Positions 15,914 through 25,275 are shown, counted from the stretch's first letter. The stretch: DNA of 64,000 bases from Candidatus Solibacter sp. (GCA_013822245.1 PNKE01000059.1:62001-126000); one strand, 5' to 3'. Made by a program: numbers and translations. Notes: generated by a model from the sequence alone, not told the origin.

Positions 15914-18304
15914 GTGTCCCGCATTTCAAGACGAACCCTCATCACGCTGCCGGCAGGGGCGATCGCGGCCAGGGCGGCGCAGGCGCCATCCGATCTGACG
16001 CTTTGGTACGACAAGCCGGCGGGCCCATGGACCGACGCATTGCCGGTGGGCAACGGGCGGCTGGGGGCGATGGTGTTCGGCGGGGTGGATGAAGAGCGGA
16101 TCCAGTTGAACGAAGACACGCTGTGGTCGGGTTGTCCGAAGGACTGGAGCAACGCGGACGCGAAGAACCAACTGGCGGAGGTGCGGCGGTTGGTGATGGA
16201 GGCGGAGGACTACCAGGCGGCGGACGCGCTGTGCCGCAAGATGCAGGGGCCGTACAACCAGAGCTACCTTTGTCCGGGCAACCTGGCGCTGAAGTTCGCG
16301 CCGGGCGCGGCGGCTGGGGGCTACCGGCGGTCGCTGGATTTGAACACGGCGGTGGCCGAGGTGCGGTATGCGCGGGGCCGGACGACGGTGGTGAGGAGCG
16401 TGATGGCGTCGTATCCGGCGCAGGTGATCGCGGTGCGGATCGAGGCGCAGGGCAAGGAGAGGCTGACGTTCACGGCGTCGCTCGATTCGCAGTTGAAGGG
16501 CGAGGCGGCGGGGGAGCAGGGGGCGAGGATTGCGTACAGGGGCAAGGCTCCGGCGCATGTGGATCCGAACTACAAGAAGTCAGACAAGCCGGTGATCGAC
16601 GACGAGCGCGAAGGCTACGGGATGCGGTTCGAGATCCTGGTGTCGGCGCGGGTGGAGGACGGGCGGGTTTCGTCGAAGGACGGCGTGCTGAGCATCGAGG
16701 AGGCCAGGGCGGCGACGTTGCTGGTGGCGATCCGCACGGGCTTCCGCGGATACGACCAGATGCCGGACATGCCGGCGCGGGCGATTTCGGCGCTGTGCGA
16801 GGCCGACATCGACGCAGCCGAGCGGATGAGCTGGCCGAAGATGTTGGCGGCGCACACGACGGCGCACAGGGCGCTGTTTGCGAGGGTGGCGCTGGACCTG
16901 GGCCCGCAGGAGGCAGGGACGCCGACCTCGGCGCGGTTGGCGAAGTTTGCCAAGACGGAGGACCCGTCGCTGCTGGCGCTGTATTTCCAGTACGGAAGGT
17001 ATCTGCTGATCTGCTCGTCGAGGCCGGGGTCGCAGCCGGCGAATTTGCAGGGGATCTGGAATGAGCAGGTGAGGCCGCCGTGGAGTTCGAACTGGACGGT
17101 GAACATCAACACGCAGATGAACTACTGGCCGGCGGAGACGTGCAACCTGAGCGAGTGCCACGAGCCGCTGTTCGAGATGATGGGCGGGCTGGCGCGCAAC
17201 GGGGCGGAGACGGCGAGGGTGAATTACGGGCTGCCGGGATGGTGTTCGCACCACAACGTGGATCTTTGGAGGCAGTCGGCGCCGGTGGGCGAGGGGACGG
17301 GTTCGCCGACGTGGGCGAACTGGCAGATGAGCGCGCCGTGGTTGTGCGGGCACTTGTGGGAGCGATACCGGTTTTCGGGCGACAGGGAGTTTCTGGCGCG
17401 GTATTACGCGGTGATGAAGGGCGCGGCGGAGTTTCTGCTGGCGTGGCTTGTGCCGGACAAGCAGGGACAGTTGACGACGTGCCCGTCGTTTTCGACGGAG
17501 AACGTATTTAGTGCGCCGAACGGAAAGCCGGCGGTGACGAGCGCGGGCTGCGCGATGGACATTGCGCTGATCCACGAACTGTTCGGCAGCGTGGCGGAAG
17601 CGGCGGGGATTCTGGAGCGGGATGCGGAGTTTGCGGCGAAGCTGCGGGAGGCGCTGGGCAGGCTGGTGAAATACAAGACCGGGTCGCACGGGCAGTTGCT
17701 GGAATGGGAGCGGGAGTTCGGCGAACCGGAGCCGGGCCACCGCCACATGTCGCATATGTACGGGCTGTATCCGGGCTGGGAGATCACGCCGCGGCGGACG
17801 CCGGAACTGGCGCGGGGCTGCCGGGTGTCGCTGGAGAGGCGGCTGGCGGCGGGCGGGGCGTATACGGGATGGAGCAGGGCGTGGGCGATCGGGTTCTGGG
17901 CGCGGCTGCTGGATGGAGACAAGGCGCACGAATCGCTGTCGATGCTGATGCGGCATTCGACGGGTCCGAATCTGTTCGACACGCACCCGGCGGGCAAGAC
18001 GTGGATCTTCCAGATCGACGGCAATTTCGGGGCGGCGGCGGCGATGGCGGAGATGCTGATGCAGAGCCACGAGGGCACGATCGACCTGTTGCCGGCGCTG
18101 CCGAAGGCGTGGGCGGCGGGGTGGGTGGCGGGGCTGGTGGCGAGAGGCGGGGTGGAGGTGGCGCTGAGGTGGCGGGGCGGGAAGCTGGCGTGGGCGTCGT
18201 TCAGAGCGCGGCGGGATGGCGGGCACACGGTGCGGTTGCCGTCGGGCGAGACGAGGCAGGTGAATCTGAAGGCGGGGAGAACCGCCGAGCTGAACTTCGC
18301 ATGA
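15914..18304 (+). CDS. GH95-family alpha-L-fucosidase, Tat-exported
   Basis: 796 residues from a GTG start. The N-terminus [21 protein letters not shown] carries a twin-arginine pattern. Family features are '[29 protein letters not shown]', '[11 protein letters not shown]', then an (alpha/alpha)6 barrel region with '[32 protein letters not shown]' motifs, '[14 protein letters not shown]' and '[14 protein letters not shown]'. The C-terminal strand region has '[18 protein letters not shown]'. GH95 enzymes remove alpha-1,2-linked L-fucose (or L-galactose) from glycans. The stop overlaps the next gene by four bases (ATGA). Confidence 0.93.
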   Translation: MSRISRRTLITLPAGAIAARAAQAPSDLTLWYDKPAGPWTDALPVGNGRLGAMVFGGVDEERIQLNEDTLWSGCPKDWSNADAKNQLAEVRRLVMEAEDYQAADALCRKMQGPYNQSYLCPGNLALKFAPGAAAGGYRRSLDLNTAVAEVRYARGRTTVVRSVMASYPAQVIAVRIEAQGKERLTFTASLDSQLKGEAAGEQGARIAYRGKAPAHVDPNYKKSDKPVIDDEREGYGMRFEILVSARVEDGRVSSKDGVLSIEEARAATLLVAIRTGFRGYDQMPDMPARAISALCEADIDAAERMSWPKMLAAHTTAHRALFARVALDLGPQEAGTPTSARLAKFAKTEDPSLLALYFQYGRYLLICSSRPGSQPANLQGIWNEQVRPPWSSNWTVNINTQMNYWPAETCNLSECHEPLFEMMGGLARNGAETARVNYGLPGWCSHHNVDLWRQSAPVGEGTGSPTWANWQMSAPWLCGHLWERYRFSGDREFLARYYAVMKGAAEFLLAWLVPDKQGQLTTCPSFSTENVFSAPNGKPAVTSAGCAMDIALIHELFGSVAEAAGILERDAEFAAKLREALGRLVKYKTGSHGQLLEWEREFGEPEPGHRHMSHMYGLYPGWEITPRRTPELARGCRVSLERRLAAGGAYTGWSRAWAIGFWARLLDGDKAHESLSMLMRHSTGPNLFDTHPAGKTWIFQIDGNFGAAAAMAEMLMQSHEGTIDLLPALPKAWAAGWVAGLVARGGVEVALRWRGGKLAWASFRARRDGGHTVRLPSGETRQVNLKAGRTAELNFA

Positions 18305-18762
18305 GAAATACGAGGACGATCGTGATTGAGCCGGGCTTGCGGCTGGGGCTGGCCGTGGAGGAGGAGAGCCTGGTTGAGATCCGGTTTGGCGATGTGGCGG
18401 TGGGCGACGCGGAACACCCGCTGTTGAATGAGGCGGAGCGGCAGTTGAGGGCGTATTTCGAGGGCCGGCTGCGGGAGTTCGATTTGCCGTTGAAGAGGCC
18501 GGGGACGGCGTTTCAGGAGTCTGTGTGGCGGATGGTGGCGGCGATCGGATACGGGCGGACGAGGACGTACATGGATCTGGCGCGGGAGTTGGGGTCGCCG
18601 GGCGCGGTGCGGGCGGTGGGCGCGGCGAATGGGGCGAATCCGTTGCCGATTGTCATTCCATGCCACAGGGTGGTGGCGACGGGCGGGGGGATGGGCGGGT
18701 ATGGGGGCGGGGTGGAATTGAAGCGGCGGCTGCTGGCGCTGGAGGGGGCGATTCTGATCTGA
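18301..18762 (+). CDS. ogt: methylated-DNA--protein-cysteine S-methyltransferase
   Basis: 153 residues starting at the ATG that overlaps the fucosidase stop. The active-site motif [10 protein letters not shown] contains the acceptor Cys at about residue 121. '[27 protein letters not shown]' is the DNA-binding helix-turn-helix, and '[18 protein letters not shown]' holds the arginine-finger region. It repairs O6-methylguanine by an irreversible self-methylation. The short form without an Ada methylphosphotriester domain points to Ogt. Coupling to a glycosidase gene is unusual and probably positional. Confidence 0.92.
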   Translation: MRNTRTIVIEPGLRLGLAVEEESLVEIRFGDVAVGDAEHPLLNEAERQLRAYFEGRLREFDLPLKRPGTAFQESVWRMVAAIGYGRTRTYMDLARELGSPGAVRAVGAANGANPLPIVIPCHRVVATGGGMGGYGGGVELKRRLLALEGAILI

Positions 18763-18772
18763 GGGGGCAGGC

Positions 18773-19066
18773 TCAGGCGTTGCTGGATTCGCGGAATTTC
18801 TTCAGGCACTCGTCGGAGCAGAAGAAGTGGGTCTCGCCGCCGGCGGTGAGTTGGCGGGCGCCTTGCTCGGGGACGAAGGCGCCGCAGACGGGGTCTTTCT
18901 GGAGGACGCCTCCCTGGGGGACCCGCGGGCGGCGGGCTTGCGTGCGTTGCCTGGCGCCATCAGCGGAAACCGAGGAAGAGAACAGCTTGAAGAGGACGCC
19001 GATCACCATGCGGATGATGATGATGCCGAAGATGGTCAGGATGAGATAGCCGAGGGATCGAAACAT
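18773..19066 (-). CDS. membrane-anchored TRASH/YHS-like small protein
   Basis: 97 residues. One transmembrane helix lies at about 4-30 ('LGYLILTIFGIIIIRMVIGVLF'). A polar Arg-rich linker follows, then a C-terminal metal-site pattern 'DPVCGAFVPEQGA...THFFCSDECLKKF' with Cys at three positions, as in TRASH/YHS domains that bind Cu, Zn or other soft metals. A role in metal trafficking at the membrane is likely. It is convergent with ogt (10 bases between stops). Confidence 0.8.
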   Translation of the reverse strand: MFRSLGYLILTIFGIIIIRMVIGVLFKLFSSSVSADGARQRTQARRPRVPQGGVLQKDPVCGAFVPEQGARQLTAGGETHFFCSDECLKKFRESSNA

Positions 19067-19118
19067 GGCACTGCTTCATTGATACATGAAATGGCTGGTG
19101 CGCGCGCGGAGGCATGAA

Positions 19119-19149
19119 GAAGGCGCCGCCCGCGGGGGGGGGCGCCTTC
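19119..19149 (-). terminator. intrinsic terminator-like hairpin after the TPR gene
   Basis: GAAGGCGCC (19119-19127) pairs exactly with GGCGCCTTC (19141-19149) across a 13-base loop. On the minus strand it is followed by TTCATG, so the U-tract is weak. It lies 22 bases beyond the stop of the TPR gene. Confidence 0.5.
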
Positions 19150-19171
19150 GATTGCCAGTTTGAGATTGCCG

Positions 19172-20329
19172 CTATTTCTTCTTCCTCGCCGGAGCCTTCT
19201 TGGCGTCGGGGTTGGTGTAGGTGGTCTGGACCGAAGTGGTGACGGTGCTGAGCAGGCCCTGGGCGGCGGGAGCGTTGGGGCCGTTGGGGTCGAGTTCAAG
19301 GTATTTCTCGAGCGCGGCGACCATGCCGTCCGGGGGAACGACTTTGTCGCCCTGGATCTCCATTTTGCCGCTGAGGGTGTTGCCGTAGTAGTACCAGCAG
19401 TTGGCGTACTTGGGATCGGCCTCGGTGCATTTTTTGAAGGCACCGATGGCTGCGTCGTTCTGGCCGGTGTTGACCATGATGGCGCCGAGGTTGAAGTAAT
19501 ACTGGCCAGCGCCGGCGGGGTTGAGGGCGGCGGCTTTGTCGAGTTCGGCGGCGGCGCCGTCCATATTTTTCATCTTGGCGAGCAGGAGGCCGTAGTTATT
19601 GTGGAGGCCGGCTTCGTCGGGGCGGAGTTCGATTGCCTTGATGTAGGCTTCGGCGGCCTTCTGGTAGGAAGCGGTCTGGGCGTCAGCGGTCTGGGCGCCG
19701 CCGAGTGCTTCATGGGCCGCGGCGAGGTTGGCCCAGACGGCATTCTGCTTGGGGTCGAGGCCGGAGGCCGTTTCCAGCGCCTGGATGGCCGCGGGGAAGT
19801 CCTTGGCCTGAAGCGCGGTCATGCCGGCGTTGAAGGCGTCGTTGAGAGCCTTGTTCTTCTTCATGGTCTCGGAACGTTCCTTCATCTGGCGCTCCATCTG
19901 CGCCTTCTGCTCGGGAGTCATGTCGCGGGCCATTTCCTGCGTGACCTGGCCGGTTTCCATGGCCTTCTGCATGGCGGCGTTCTTGGCGGCGAGCTGTTGC
20001 AGGTTACAGACCGAGACCTCGATCGGGTCGCCCATCTGAGCGCGGACGCCGTTGATGGTGTCCATCACCTTGCCGTCGACTTCGCAGGAGATCGTATAGC
20101 GGCCGCCGGACTGCATGCCGCTGTAGATCCACTCGCCCTTCTTGTTGGTCTTGGTCTTCCAGTTGCCCTTGATGTCGGTCCGCTCGATCTTAATGACGAC
20201 ATCTTTCGCGGGTTTGCCATCGGCCCCGACCACGCGGCCGATGAACGTGCCCATCTGGGCCATGCTCAAGCCGGCAAACACCAACATGGCGCCCGCCAGA
20301 ACCAATGCGCGTCGAATTGTTCCAACCAT
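19172..20329 (-). CDS. secreted protein with carboxypeptidase-regulatory-like and TPR domains
   Basis: 385 residues from the ATG at 20329 with GGAGGT ten bases upstream; a TTG six codons earlier lacks this. Signal peptide at 1-25 ('ALVLAGAMLVFAGLSMAQ'). Residues about 27-95 form a beta-sandwich like the carboxypeptidase regulatory domain ('GTFIGRVVGADGKPAKDVVIKI', 'GRYTISCEVDGK'). A Met/Gln-rich helix follows (about 115-150). TPR units fill 155-350 ('AIQALETASGLDPKQNAVWANLAAAHEALG', 'AYIKAIELRPDEAGLHNNYGLLLAK', 'AIGAFKKCTEADPKYANCWYYYG'). It ends in a Lys-rich tail. It is probably a scaffold in the cell envelope. Confidence 0.85.
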   Translation of the reverse strand: MVGTIRRALVLAGAMLVFAGLSMAQMGTFIGRVVGADGKPAKDVVIKIERTDIKGNWKTKTNKKGEWIYSGMQSGGRYTISCEVDGKVMDTINGVRAQMGDPIEVSVCNLQQLAAKNAAMQKAMETGQVTQEMARDMTPEQKAQMERQMKERSETMKKNKALNDAFNAGMTALQAKDFPAAIQALETASGLDPKQNAVWANLAAAHEALGGAQTADAQTASYQKAAEAYIKAIELRPDEAGLHNNYGLLLAKMKNMDGAAAELDKAAALNPAGAGQYYFNLGAIMVNTGQNDAAIGAFKKCTEADPKYANCWYYYGNTLSGKMEIQGDKVVPPDGMVAALEKYLELDPNGPNAPAAQGLLSTVTTSVQTTYTNPDAKKAPARKKK

Positions 20330-20820
20330 GTCTAAACAGACCTCCAAATCTCAAATGAGCACTACTCGTCCATCACTATACTACGGACGTGCGGAACCCT
20401 GCCATACGTTACCGTACAGTCCGCACCGCCGTGGAATGCACATCTGTCCGGCTTCTCCCGCCGGGGGTTCATGGCGTCCGGCGCCGCCTTCGCCGCGCCG
20501 GTGGGACGGCCGAATGTGCCGCCGATCCCGGCGAGATCAGGAATCCGGCAACTGATAACCCGTCAGCCGGACTGTTGCAGAACCGCCGGGCGCAGCTAGC
20601 CGACTGGCGCAGCCGGCATAGGGCCACCGCCGGACAGGCGGAGAGTCCGGGCCGCGGCTGTGGGAACGCGGCGGCGGAGAACAGGAGGAGAGCGGCAACC
20701 GCGAGTCTCATGCCGCAGATGGTGTCAACAGGAGCGGCGGGAGGTGTAAATTCTCGAATACGCCGATTACGCTGGCGGCACGCGGCCCGTTATACTCGCG
20801 TACTGAGGAGTCCGAAAACC
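20330..20820. other. intergenic region with nested hairpin and a doubtful small ORF
   Basis: 491 bases between the divergent TPR and tricorn genes. GTGCGGA (20389-20395) pairs with TCCGCAC (20420-20426), and TACG/CGTA (20405-20408, 20413-20416) nests inside. On the minus strand an 80-codon ORF (20711-20469) starts with a signal-like MRLAVAALLLFSAAAF but continues as Arg/Ala/Ser-rich low-complexity sequence with no Shine-Dalgarno; it may be the stump of a decayed secreted protein. TATACT at about 20792-20797 could be the -10 of the tricorn gene. Confidence 0.35.
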
Positions 20821-23800
20821 TTGAAAACCAGCTTCACCCTTGCGCTCACGCTCCTGGCCTGCACGGTGTATGCCGCGGATGGCCCGTCGATCTACCGGAA
20901 TCCGGCGTTGTCGAAGACCGCCATCGTGTTCGAACATGCGGGCGACCTTTGGTCCGCCGGCAGGCAGGGGGGAGTGGCAGTCAGGCTGACGTCGGGCGCG
21001 GGCGTTGAATCGCAGCCGGTGTTCTCGCCGGACGGAACGCAAGTGGCGTTCACGGGCGAGTATGACGGCAACATCGATGTGTTCGTGGTCCCGGCGGCTG
21101 GCGGTGTGCCGAGGCGGGTGACGTACCATCCGGGGCCCGACCTGGCGCTGGGCTGGACGCCGGACGGAAAGCGGATTCTTTTCACGTCGTCGAGGGCGGC
21201 GTATTCGCGGTTCTCCGAGTTGTTTACCATCGCGCCCGAAGGCGGGCCGGAAGAGAAACTGCCGCTGCCGATCGGCTATGAAGGCGCATATTCGCCGGAC
21301 GGCAAGCAGATCGCCTATGTGCCGATGCGGCGGGCATTCGGAGTGTGGAAGCGCTACCGCGGCGGCACGACGACGCCGGTGTGGATCGCGGATCTGGCGA
21401 CGTCGAAGGTGGAGAAGTTGCCGCGTCCGAATTCGAACGACTACAACCCGATGTGGGCGGGCGGCAAGGTGTGGTTCCTGAGCGACCGCGAGGGTCCGGT
21501 GACGCTGTACAGCTACGACGCGAAGACGAAGAAGGTCGTGCGGGCGGTGGAGAACAAGGGGCTGGATTTCAAGTCGGCTTCAGCGGCCGAGGACGCGATT
21601 GCGGTGGAACAGTTCGGATCGATTCTGGTTTTTGACATCAAGTCGGGCAAGATGACGCCGGTCTCGATCACCGTCTCGGGCGATATGCCGGAGGTGCGGG
21701 AGCGGCTGGTGAACGTGGGATCAAGGCTAGAACCGGGCGGGATTTCGCCTTCGGGCGCGAGGGCGTTGTTTGAGGCGCGCGGCGAGATTATCACCGTGCC
21801 GGCGGAGAAGGGCGATCCGCGGAACATCACCAACACGACGGCCGTGATGGAGCGCGACCCGGCGTGGTCGCCGGACGGGCAGTGGATCGCCTACTTCTCG
21901 GACGCAGCGGGCGAATACGAGTTGCATGTCGCTCCGCAGAGCGGCACGGGCGAAGTGAAGAAGATCAAGCTGGCCGACAAGCCGACGTTTTATTCGTCGC
22001 CGGTGTGGTCGCCGGATTCGAAGAAGATCGCCTACCTCGATGCGCATATGACACTGTGGTACGTCGATGTGGCGACGGCGGGGGCGTCGCCGGTGAAGGT
22101 GGACAAGAACCGGTTCTGGGGACGGAATTCGCAGTTGAATGCTTCGTGGTCGCCGGACTCGAAGTGGATCGCGTACACCAAGGCGCTGCCGAATTACCTG
22201 GGCGCGATTCACCTTTATTCGGTCGGCGACGCGAAGATCACGCAGTTCACCGACGGCATGAGCGACGCGGCGCATCCGGTGTTCGACGCGGGCGGGAAGG
22301 TGCTGTATTTCACGGCGTCAACCGATTCCGGCGCGGCGATGCAGCCGGACATTCATTCGGCGTCGCATCCGACGACGCGGAGCATCTATCTGGCCGTGCT
22401 GTCGAAGGACGAACCGTCGCCGTTTGCTCTGGAGAGCGACGAAGAGAAACCGGCTGCGGCAGCCAAGCCGGCGGGTGAGGCCAAGCCGGCCGAGGAAGCG
22501 AAACCGGCCGAGGGCGCGAAGCCGGCAGCCGGGCCGAAGCCGGAGGCGGCGAAGCCGGTGGAAGTGAAGATCGATTTCGACAACATCCTGCAGCGGGTGC
22601 TGGCCGTGCCGATGCCGGCGCGGCGGTATGCCGGGCTGCAGGTGGGCAAGGCGGGTACGCTGATTGCACTTGAGGCTCCAGGCGGAATGTTCGGCGGCGG
22701 AGGCGGCGGGCCGCAGGGCGCTACCGTGCATCGCTTTGACTTGAAGGCGCGGCGCGCCGATGTGGTCACCGCCGGGGTGATGCATTTCGAGATGTCGGCG
22801 GGCGGGGAGAAGTATCTGGTGCGGCGCGGCCCGGCATGGTCGATCGCTGCGCTGAGGCCGATCGCGCCCGCGGGAGCAGGGGCGGGCCCGGCTGCTGCTC
22901 CGCCATCGCCTGCCGGTCCTGGCGGCGCGCAGAACCTGAACACATCGGGCATCGAAGTGCGGGTGAATCCGCGCGACGAGTGGCCGCAGATGTACCGCGA
23001 AGCATGGCGGGTGCAGAGGGAGTTTTTCTACGACCCGAACCTGCACGGGGTGGATGTGGCGGCGATGTCGAAGAAGTACGAGCAGTATGTGGCGAATCTG
23101 AATTCGCGGCGCGACTTGAACTATGTCTTCGCCGACATGATGGGCGAGGTGACGGCCGGCCACCTTGGAGTGGGCGGCGGCGACGCGCCGGAGGTGAAGA
23201 CGGTGCCGACGGGCCTGCTGGGCGCGGACTACGAAATCGCCAACGGGCGTTATCGATTCAAGCGGATCTACAACGGCGAGAACTGGAATCCGCAGATGAG
23301 GGCGCCGTTGACGCAGCCGGGCATCAACGTGAATGCGGGCGACTACCTGCTGGCGGTGAACGGGCGCAACGTGACCGGGGCCGACAGCCTGTACCGCTTC
23401 TTCGAAGCGACGGCGGGCAAGCAGACGGTGATCCGGGTGGGGCCGAACGCCAATGGCGACGGGGCGCGCGAGGTGACGGTGGTTCCTGTGCCGAATGAAT
23501 ACGGGCTGCGCAACCTGGCATGGATTGAAGACAACCGCCGCAAGGTGGACCAGATGACCAACGGGCGCGTGGCTTACATTTACATGCCCGACACGTCGAT
23601 GGGCGGCTACACGAACTTCAACCGCTACTTCTACGCGCAGGTGGGCAAGGACGCAGCCATCGTCGATGAACGCTTCAACGGCGGCGGCGCACTGGCAACC
23701 GACATTGTCGAGATGCTGACGCGCAAGCACATGAGCAACGTCGCCACGCGCAATGGCGAGGACGAGCAGCAGCCGCAGGGCGCGATCTTCGGGCCGAAGG

Positions 23801-24216
23801 TGATGTTGATCAATGAATTCGCCGGTTCGGGCGGCGACGCGATGCCGTGGTACTTCCGCCGCGGAGGAGCGGGCAAGCTGATCGGCAAGCGCACGTGGGG
23901 CGGGTTGATCGGGCGCGCCGGAGCGCCGCGGCTGATGGACGGCGGCGTTGTCAGCGCGCCGAGTTCGGGCGTGTGGGATCCGGCGACGTCGAAGTGGATC
24001 GCGGAGAATGTGGGGGTGGAGCCGGACATCGAAATCGAGAACGAGCCCGATCTGGTCAGGCAGGGCAAGGACCCGCAACTGGAAAAGGCCGTCGAACTGA
24101 TCATGGCCGAACTGGCGAAGAACCCGCCGGTGAAGGCGAAGCGGCCGGCGTATCCGAACTATCAGAAGCCGGGCGGAGCGCCGGGTGCGGACACGGCGAA
24201 CGCGACGCGAAAGTAG
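20821..24216 (+). CDS. tricorn-like protease: beta-propeller, PDZ and S41 peptidase
   Basis: 1131 residues from a TTG at 20821, preceded by GAGGAG. The frame is open upstream, but the signal peptide begins here (KTSFTLALTLLACTVYAAD). Residues about 25-560 are WD40/PD40-type propeller blades ('SPDGTQVAFTGEYDGNIDVFV', 'WSPDGQWIAYFSD', 'WSPDSKKIAYL'). A Lys/Ala/Pro-rich linker lies at about 545-590. A tricorn C1 region ('REFFYDPNLHGVDV'), a PDZ domain (about 820-890) and the S41 catalytic domain with nucleophile Ser in 'INEFAGSGGDAMPWYF' follow. Such enzymes degrade peptides; here export to the periplasm is predicted. The Gly/Ala/Pro-rich stretches within the C-half are unusually long. Confidence 0.9.
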   Translation: MKTSFTLALTLLACTVYAADGPSIYRNPALSKTAIVFEHAGDLWSAGRQGGVAVRLTSGAGVESQPVFSPDGTQVAFTGEYDGNIDVFVVPAAGGVPRRVTYHPGPDLALGWTPDGKRILFTSSRAAYSRFSELFTIAPEGGPEEKLPLPIGYEGAYSPDGKQIAYVPMRRAFGVWKRYRGGTTTPVWIADLATSKVEKLPRPNSNDYNPMWAGGKVWFLSDREGPVTLYSYDAKTKKVVRAVENKGLDFKSASAAEDAIAVEQFGSILVFDIKSGKMTPVSITVSGDMPEVRERLVNVGSRLEPGGISPSGARALFEARGEIITVPAEKGDPRNITNTTAVMERDPAWSPDGQWIAYFSDAAGEYELHVAPQSGTGEVKKIKLADKPTFYSSPVWSPDSKKIAYLDAHMTLWYVDVATAGASPVKVDKNRFWGRNSQLNASWSPDSKWIAYTKALPNYLGAIHLYSVGDAKITQFTDGMSDAAHPVFDAGGKVLYFTASTDSGAAMQPDIHSASHPTTRSIYLAVLSKDEPSPFALESDEEKPAAAAKPAGEAKPAEEAKPAEGAKPAAGPKPEAAKPVEVKIDFDNILQRVLAVPMPARRYAGLQVGKAGTLIALEAPGGMFGGGGGGPQGATVHRFDLKARRADVVTAGVMHFEMSAGGEKYLVRRGPAWSIAALRPIAPAGAGAGPAAAPPSPAGPGGAQNLNTSGIEVRVNPRDEWPQMYREAWRVQREFFYDPNLHGVDVAAMSKKYEQYVANLNSRRDLNYVFADMMGEVTAGHLGVGGGDAPEVKTVPTGLLGADYEIANGRYRFKRIYNGENWNPQMRAPLTQPGINVNAGDYLLAVNGRNVTGADSLYRFFEATAGKQTVIRVGPNANGDGAREVTVVPVPNEYGLRNLAWIEDNRRKVDQMTNGRVAYIYMPDTSMGGYTNFNRYFYAQVGKDAAIVDERFNGGGALATDIVEMLTRKHMSNVATRNGEDEQQPQGAIFGPKVMLINEFAGSGGDAMPWYFRRGGAGKLIGKRTWGGLIGRAGAPRLMDGGVVSAPSSGVWDPATSKWIAENVGVEPDIEIENEPDLVRQGKDPQLEKAVELIMAELAKNPPVKAKRPAYPNYQKPGGAPGADTANATRK

Positions 24217-24240
24217 CCTGGAAAAACTCTGCTCCTCAAG

Positions 24241-24274
24241 CCTCCGGCGCCGGGAACAAGACCCGCGCCGGAGG
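24241..24274 (+). terminator. strong hairpin after the tricorn gene
   Basis: CCTCCGGCGC (24241-24250) and GCGCCGGAGG (24265-24274) form a perfect 10-bp stem, and an inner GGG/CCC can extend it. Little U-tract follows (TGTCTATC), so it may be Rho-dependent or simply an RNA-stabilising end. It lies 25 bases beyond the stop. Confidence 0.5.
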
Positions 24275-24346
24275 TGTCTATCGTGGTGCACGCCAAAGAT
24301 GAGCCGGCTTTTTCGATGGCGCGACAGACGGATCGAGGAGGAAGCC

Positions 24347-25111
24347 ATGTTTGAGCAGAGCTTCGTCCAGCCCGCGTCGCGCGTCCGCACCGGCTGGAGC
24401 CTGATGACATCGTTCGGCCTGCAGGCGCTGATGATAACCGCGGCGCTCGCCATCCCGCTGGTCAACCCGGAGATGCTGCCGAAGGCGCTGACGCGGATCG
24501 CGCTGGTGGCTCCGCCAGGACCGCCGCCGGGTCCTCCGCCCGAGACGCCGCGCGTCGTGGCGGCGAACAGAGTGCAGCCGCGCGAAGTGACGCGGGGGTT
24601 GATCGAACCGGTGACCATGCCACCGAAGGCGGTGATTGTCGTGGACGAGCCTGTTCATGATGTCGCCGCCGGAAACGCGGGACCCGGAATTCCGGGCGGC
24701 ATTGGGGCCGCCGGCGGAGGCGAAGGCTCGGACTTTATGCGCTCGCTGCTGACGGCAACGCAGGTGCAGGGGCCGCCGGTGAAGGTGGAACCCAGGCCCG
24801 AACCGCCGAAGCCGCCCGCGGCGCCGATCGTGGTGAGCAAGGGCGTGCAAGAGGCCCTGATCCTGGTGAAGACCATCCCGGTATATCCGCCCCTCGCACT
24901 GCGGGCGCGGATCGAGGGCATCGTCCACCTCACGGCGCTCATCAGCCGCGATGGAATGGTGACTCAACTGAAGGTGATCAGCGGCCACCCGATGCTTGTC
25001 CCGGCCGCGATTGATGCGGTGAGGCAGTGGCGTTACCGCCCGACGCTGTTGAGCGGAGTTCCGACCGAGGTGGTGACACAGGTGGACGTAAAGTTCACGC
25101 TGACGCGATAG
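24347..25111 (+). CDS. energy transducer TonB
   Basis: 254 residues from ATG 24347 with GAGGAGGAA upstream. There is one N-terminal membrane helix (about 18-42, 'MTSFGLQALMITAALAIPLV'), a Pro-rich periplasmic spacer ('APPGPPPGPPPETP', 'PRPEPPKPPAAP'), and a C-terminal TonB domain at about 170-254 with the landmark 'YPPLALRARIEGIVHLTALISRDGMV', 'ISGHPMLVPAAIDAVRQWRYRPTLL'. It couples inner-membrane proton motive force to outer-membrane receptors such as the Oar-like protein at the right edge. No exbB or exbD is adjacent. Confidence 0.9.
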   Translation: MFEQSFVQPASRVRTGWSLMTSFGLQALMITAALAIPLVNPEMLPKALTRIALVAPPGPPPGPPPETPRVVAANRVQPREVTRGLIEPVTMPPKAVIVVDEPVHDVAAGNAGPGIPGGIGAAGGGEGSDFMRSLLTATQVQGPPVKVEPRPEPPKPPAAPIVVSKGVQEALILVKTIPVYPPLALRARIEGIVHLTALISRDGMVTQLKVISGHPMLVPAAIDAVRQWRYRPTLLSGVPTEVVTQVDVKFTLTR

Positions 25112-25132
25112 CGCAACCGGCCGCCAGTGCGC

Positions 25133-25138
25133 TAGACT
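25133..25138 (+). promoter_or_regulatory. candidate -10 element of the histidine operon
   Basis: TAGACT stands about nine bases before the leader ATG at 25148. No good -35 is seen 17 bases upstream. If used, transcription would start near 25145 and the leader peptide would be translated from an almost leaderless RNA, which fits the absence of a Shine-Dalgarno there. Confidence 0.35.
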
Positions 25139-25147
25139 GTAATTTCA

Positions 25148-25216
25148 ATGTTCGCCGCGCGCGCAATCCAGGCCCACCATCACCATCATGCGATGGGCCC
25201 CCGATCCGCGTCCTAG
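25148..25216 (+). CDS. hisL: histidine operon leader peptide (HisL-type), 22 residues
   Basis: ATG at 25148 and TAG at 25214-25216 define a 22-residue peptide, MFAARAIQA followed by five consecutive histidines (codons at 25175-25189, CAC CAT CAC CAT CAT), then AMGPRSAS. A run of His codons just ahead of histidine genes is the hallmark of ribosome-mediated attenuation, as in enterobacterial hisL. The pairing arms around it (see the attenuator entry) make the reading consistent. There is no clear Shine-Dalgarno. It is too short to be predicted by most gene finders. Confidence 0.85.
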   Translation: MFAARAIQAHHHHHAMGPRSAS

Positions 25217-25275
25217 CGACGAGCGAAGAGACGAGATTGGATGGCCCGCCGAGCGAAAACCGGCGGGCCATTTTG
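25171..25275 (+). promoter_or_regulatory. his operon transcription attenuator
   Basis: Mutually exclusive pairings are visible. Arms 1:2 are GGCCCA (25171-25176) with TGGGCC (25194-25199), looping out the His codons. The antiterminator 2:3 pairs TGGGCC and ATCC (25194-25199, 25204-25207, four-base bulge) with GGAT and GGCCCG (25239-25248). The terminator 3:4 pairs 25241-25251 with 25261-25271. A ribosome stalled at the His codons would block arm 1 and favour 2:3 (read-through). A ribosome reaching the stop at 25214 would cover arm 2 and allow 3:4 (termination). The pairing is seen; the mechanism is by analogy with enteric his attenuation. Confidence 0.85.
25241..25275 (+). terminator. intrinsic terminator of the his attenuator
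   Basis: ATGGCCCGCCG (25241-25251) and CGGCGGGCCAT (25261-25271) form a perfect 11-bp stem with a nine-base A-rich loop. A TTTTGTATTT tract begins at 25271. It ends 26 bases before hisI and downstream of the leader peptide, so it can only serve as a conditional terminator for the operon. Confidence 0.9.

Noticed and set aside
22318-24618. 766-codon frame antisense to the tricorn protease gene
   Set aside because: His/Arg-rich antisense frame with no recognisable domain; the plus-strand protein has clear S41 and propeller motifs.
25175-25189. Run of five His codons as a vector His-tag artefact
   Set aside because: The run is followed by an in-frame leader stop, flanking complementary arms and a terminator directly before hisI, which fits a natural attenuator; no vector sequence is seen.
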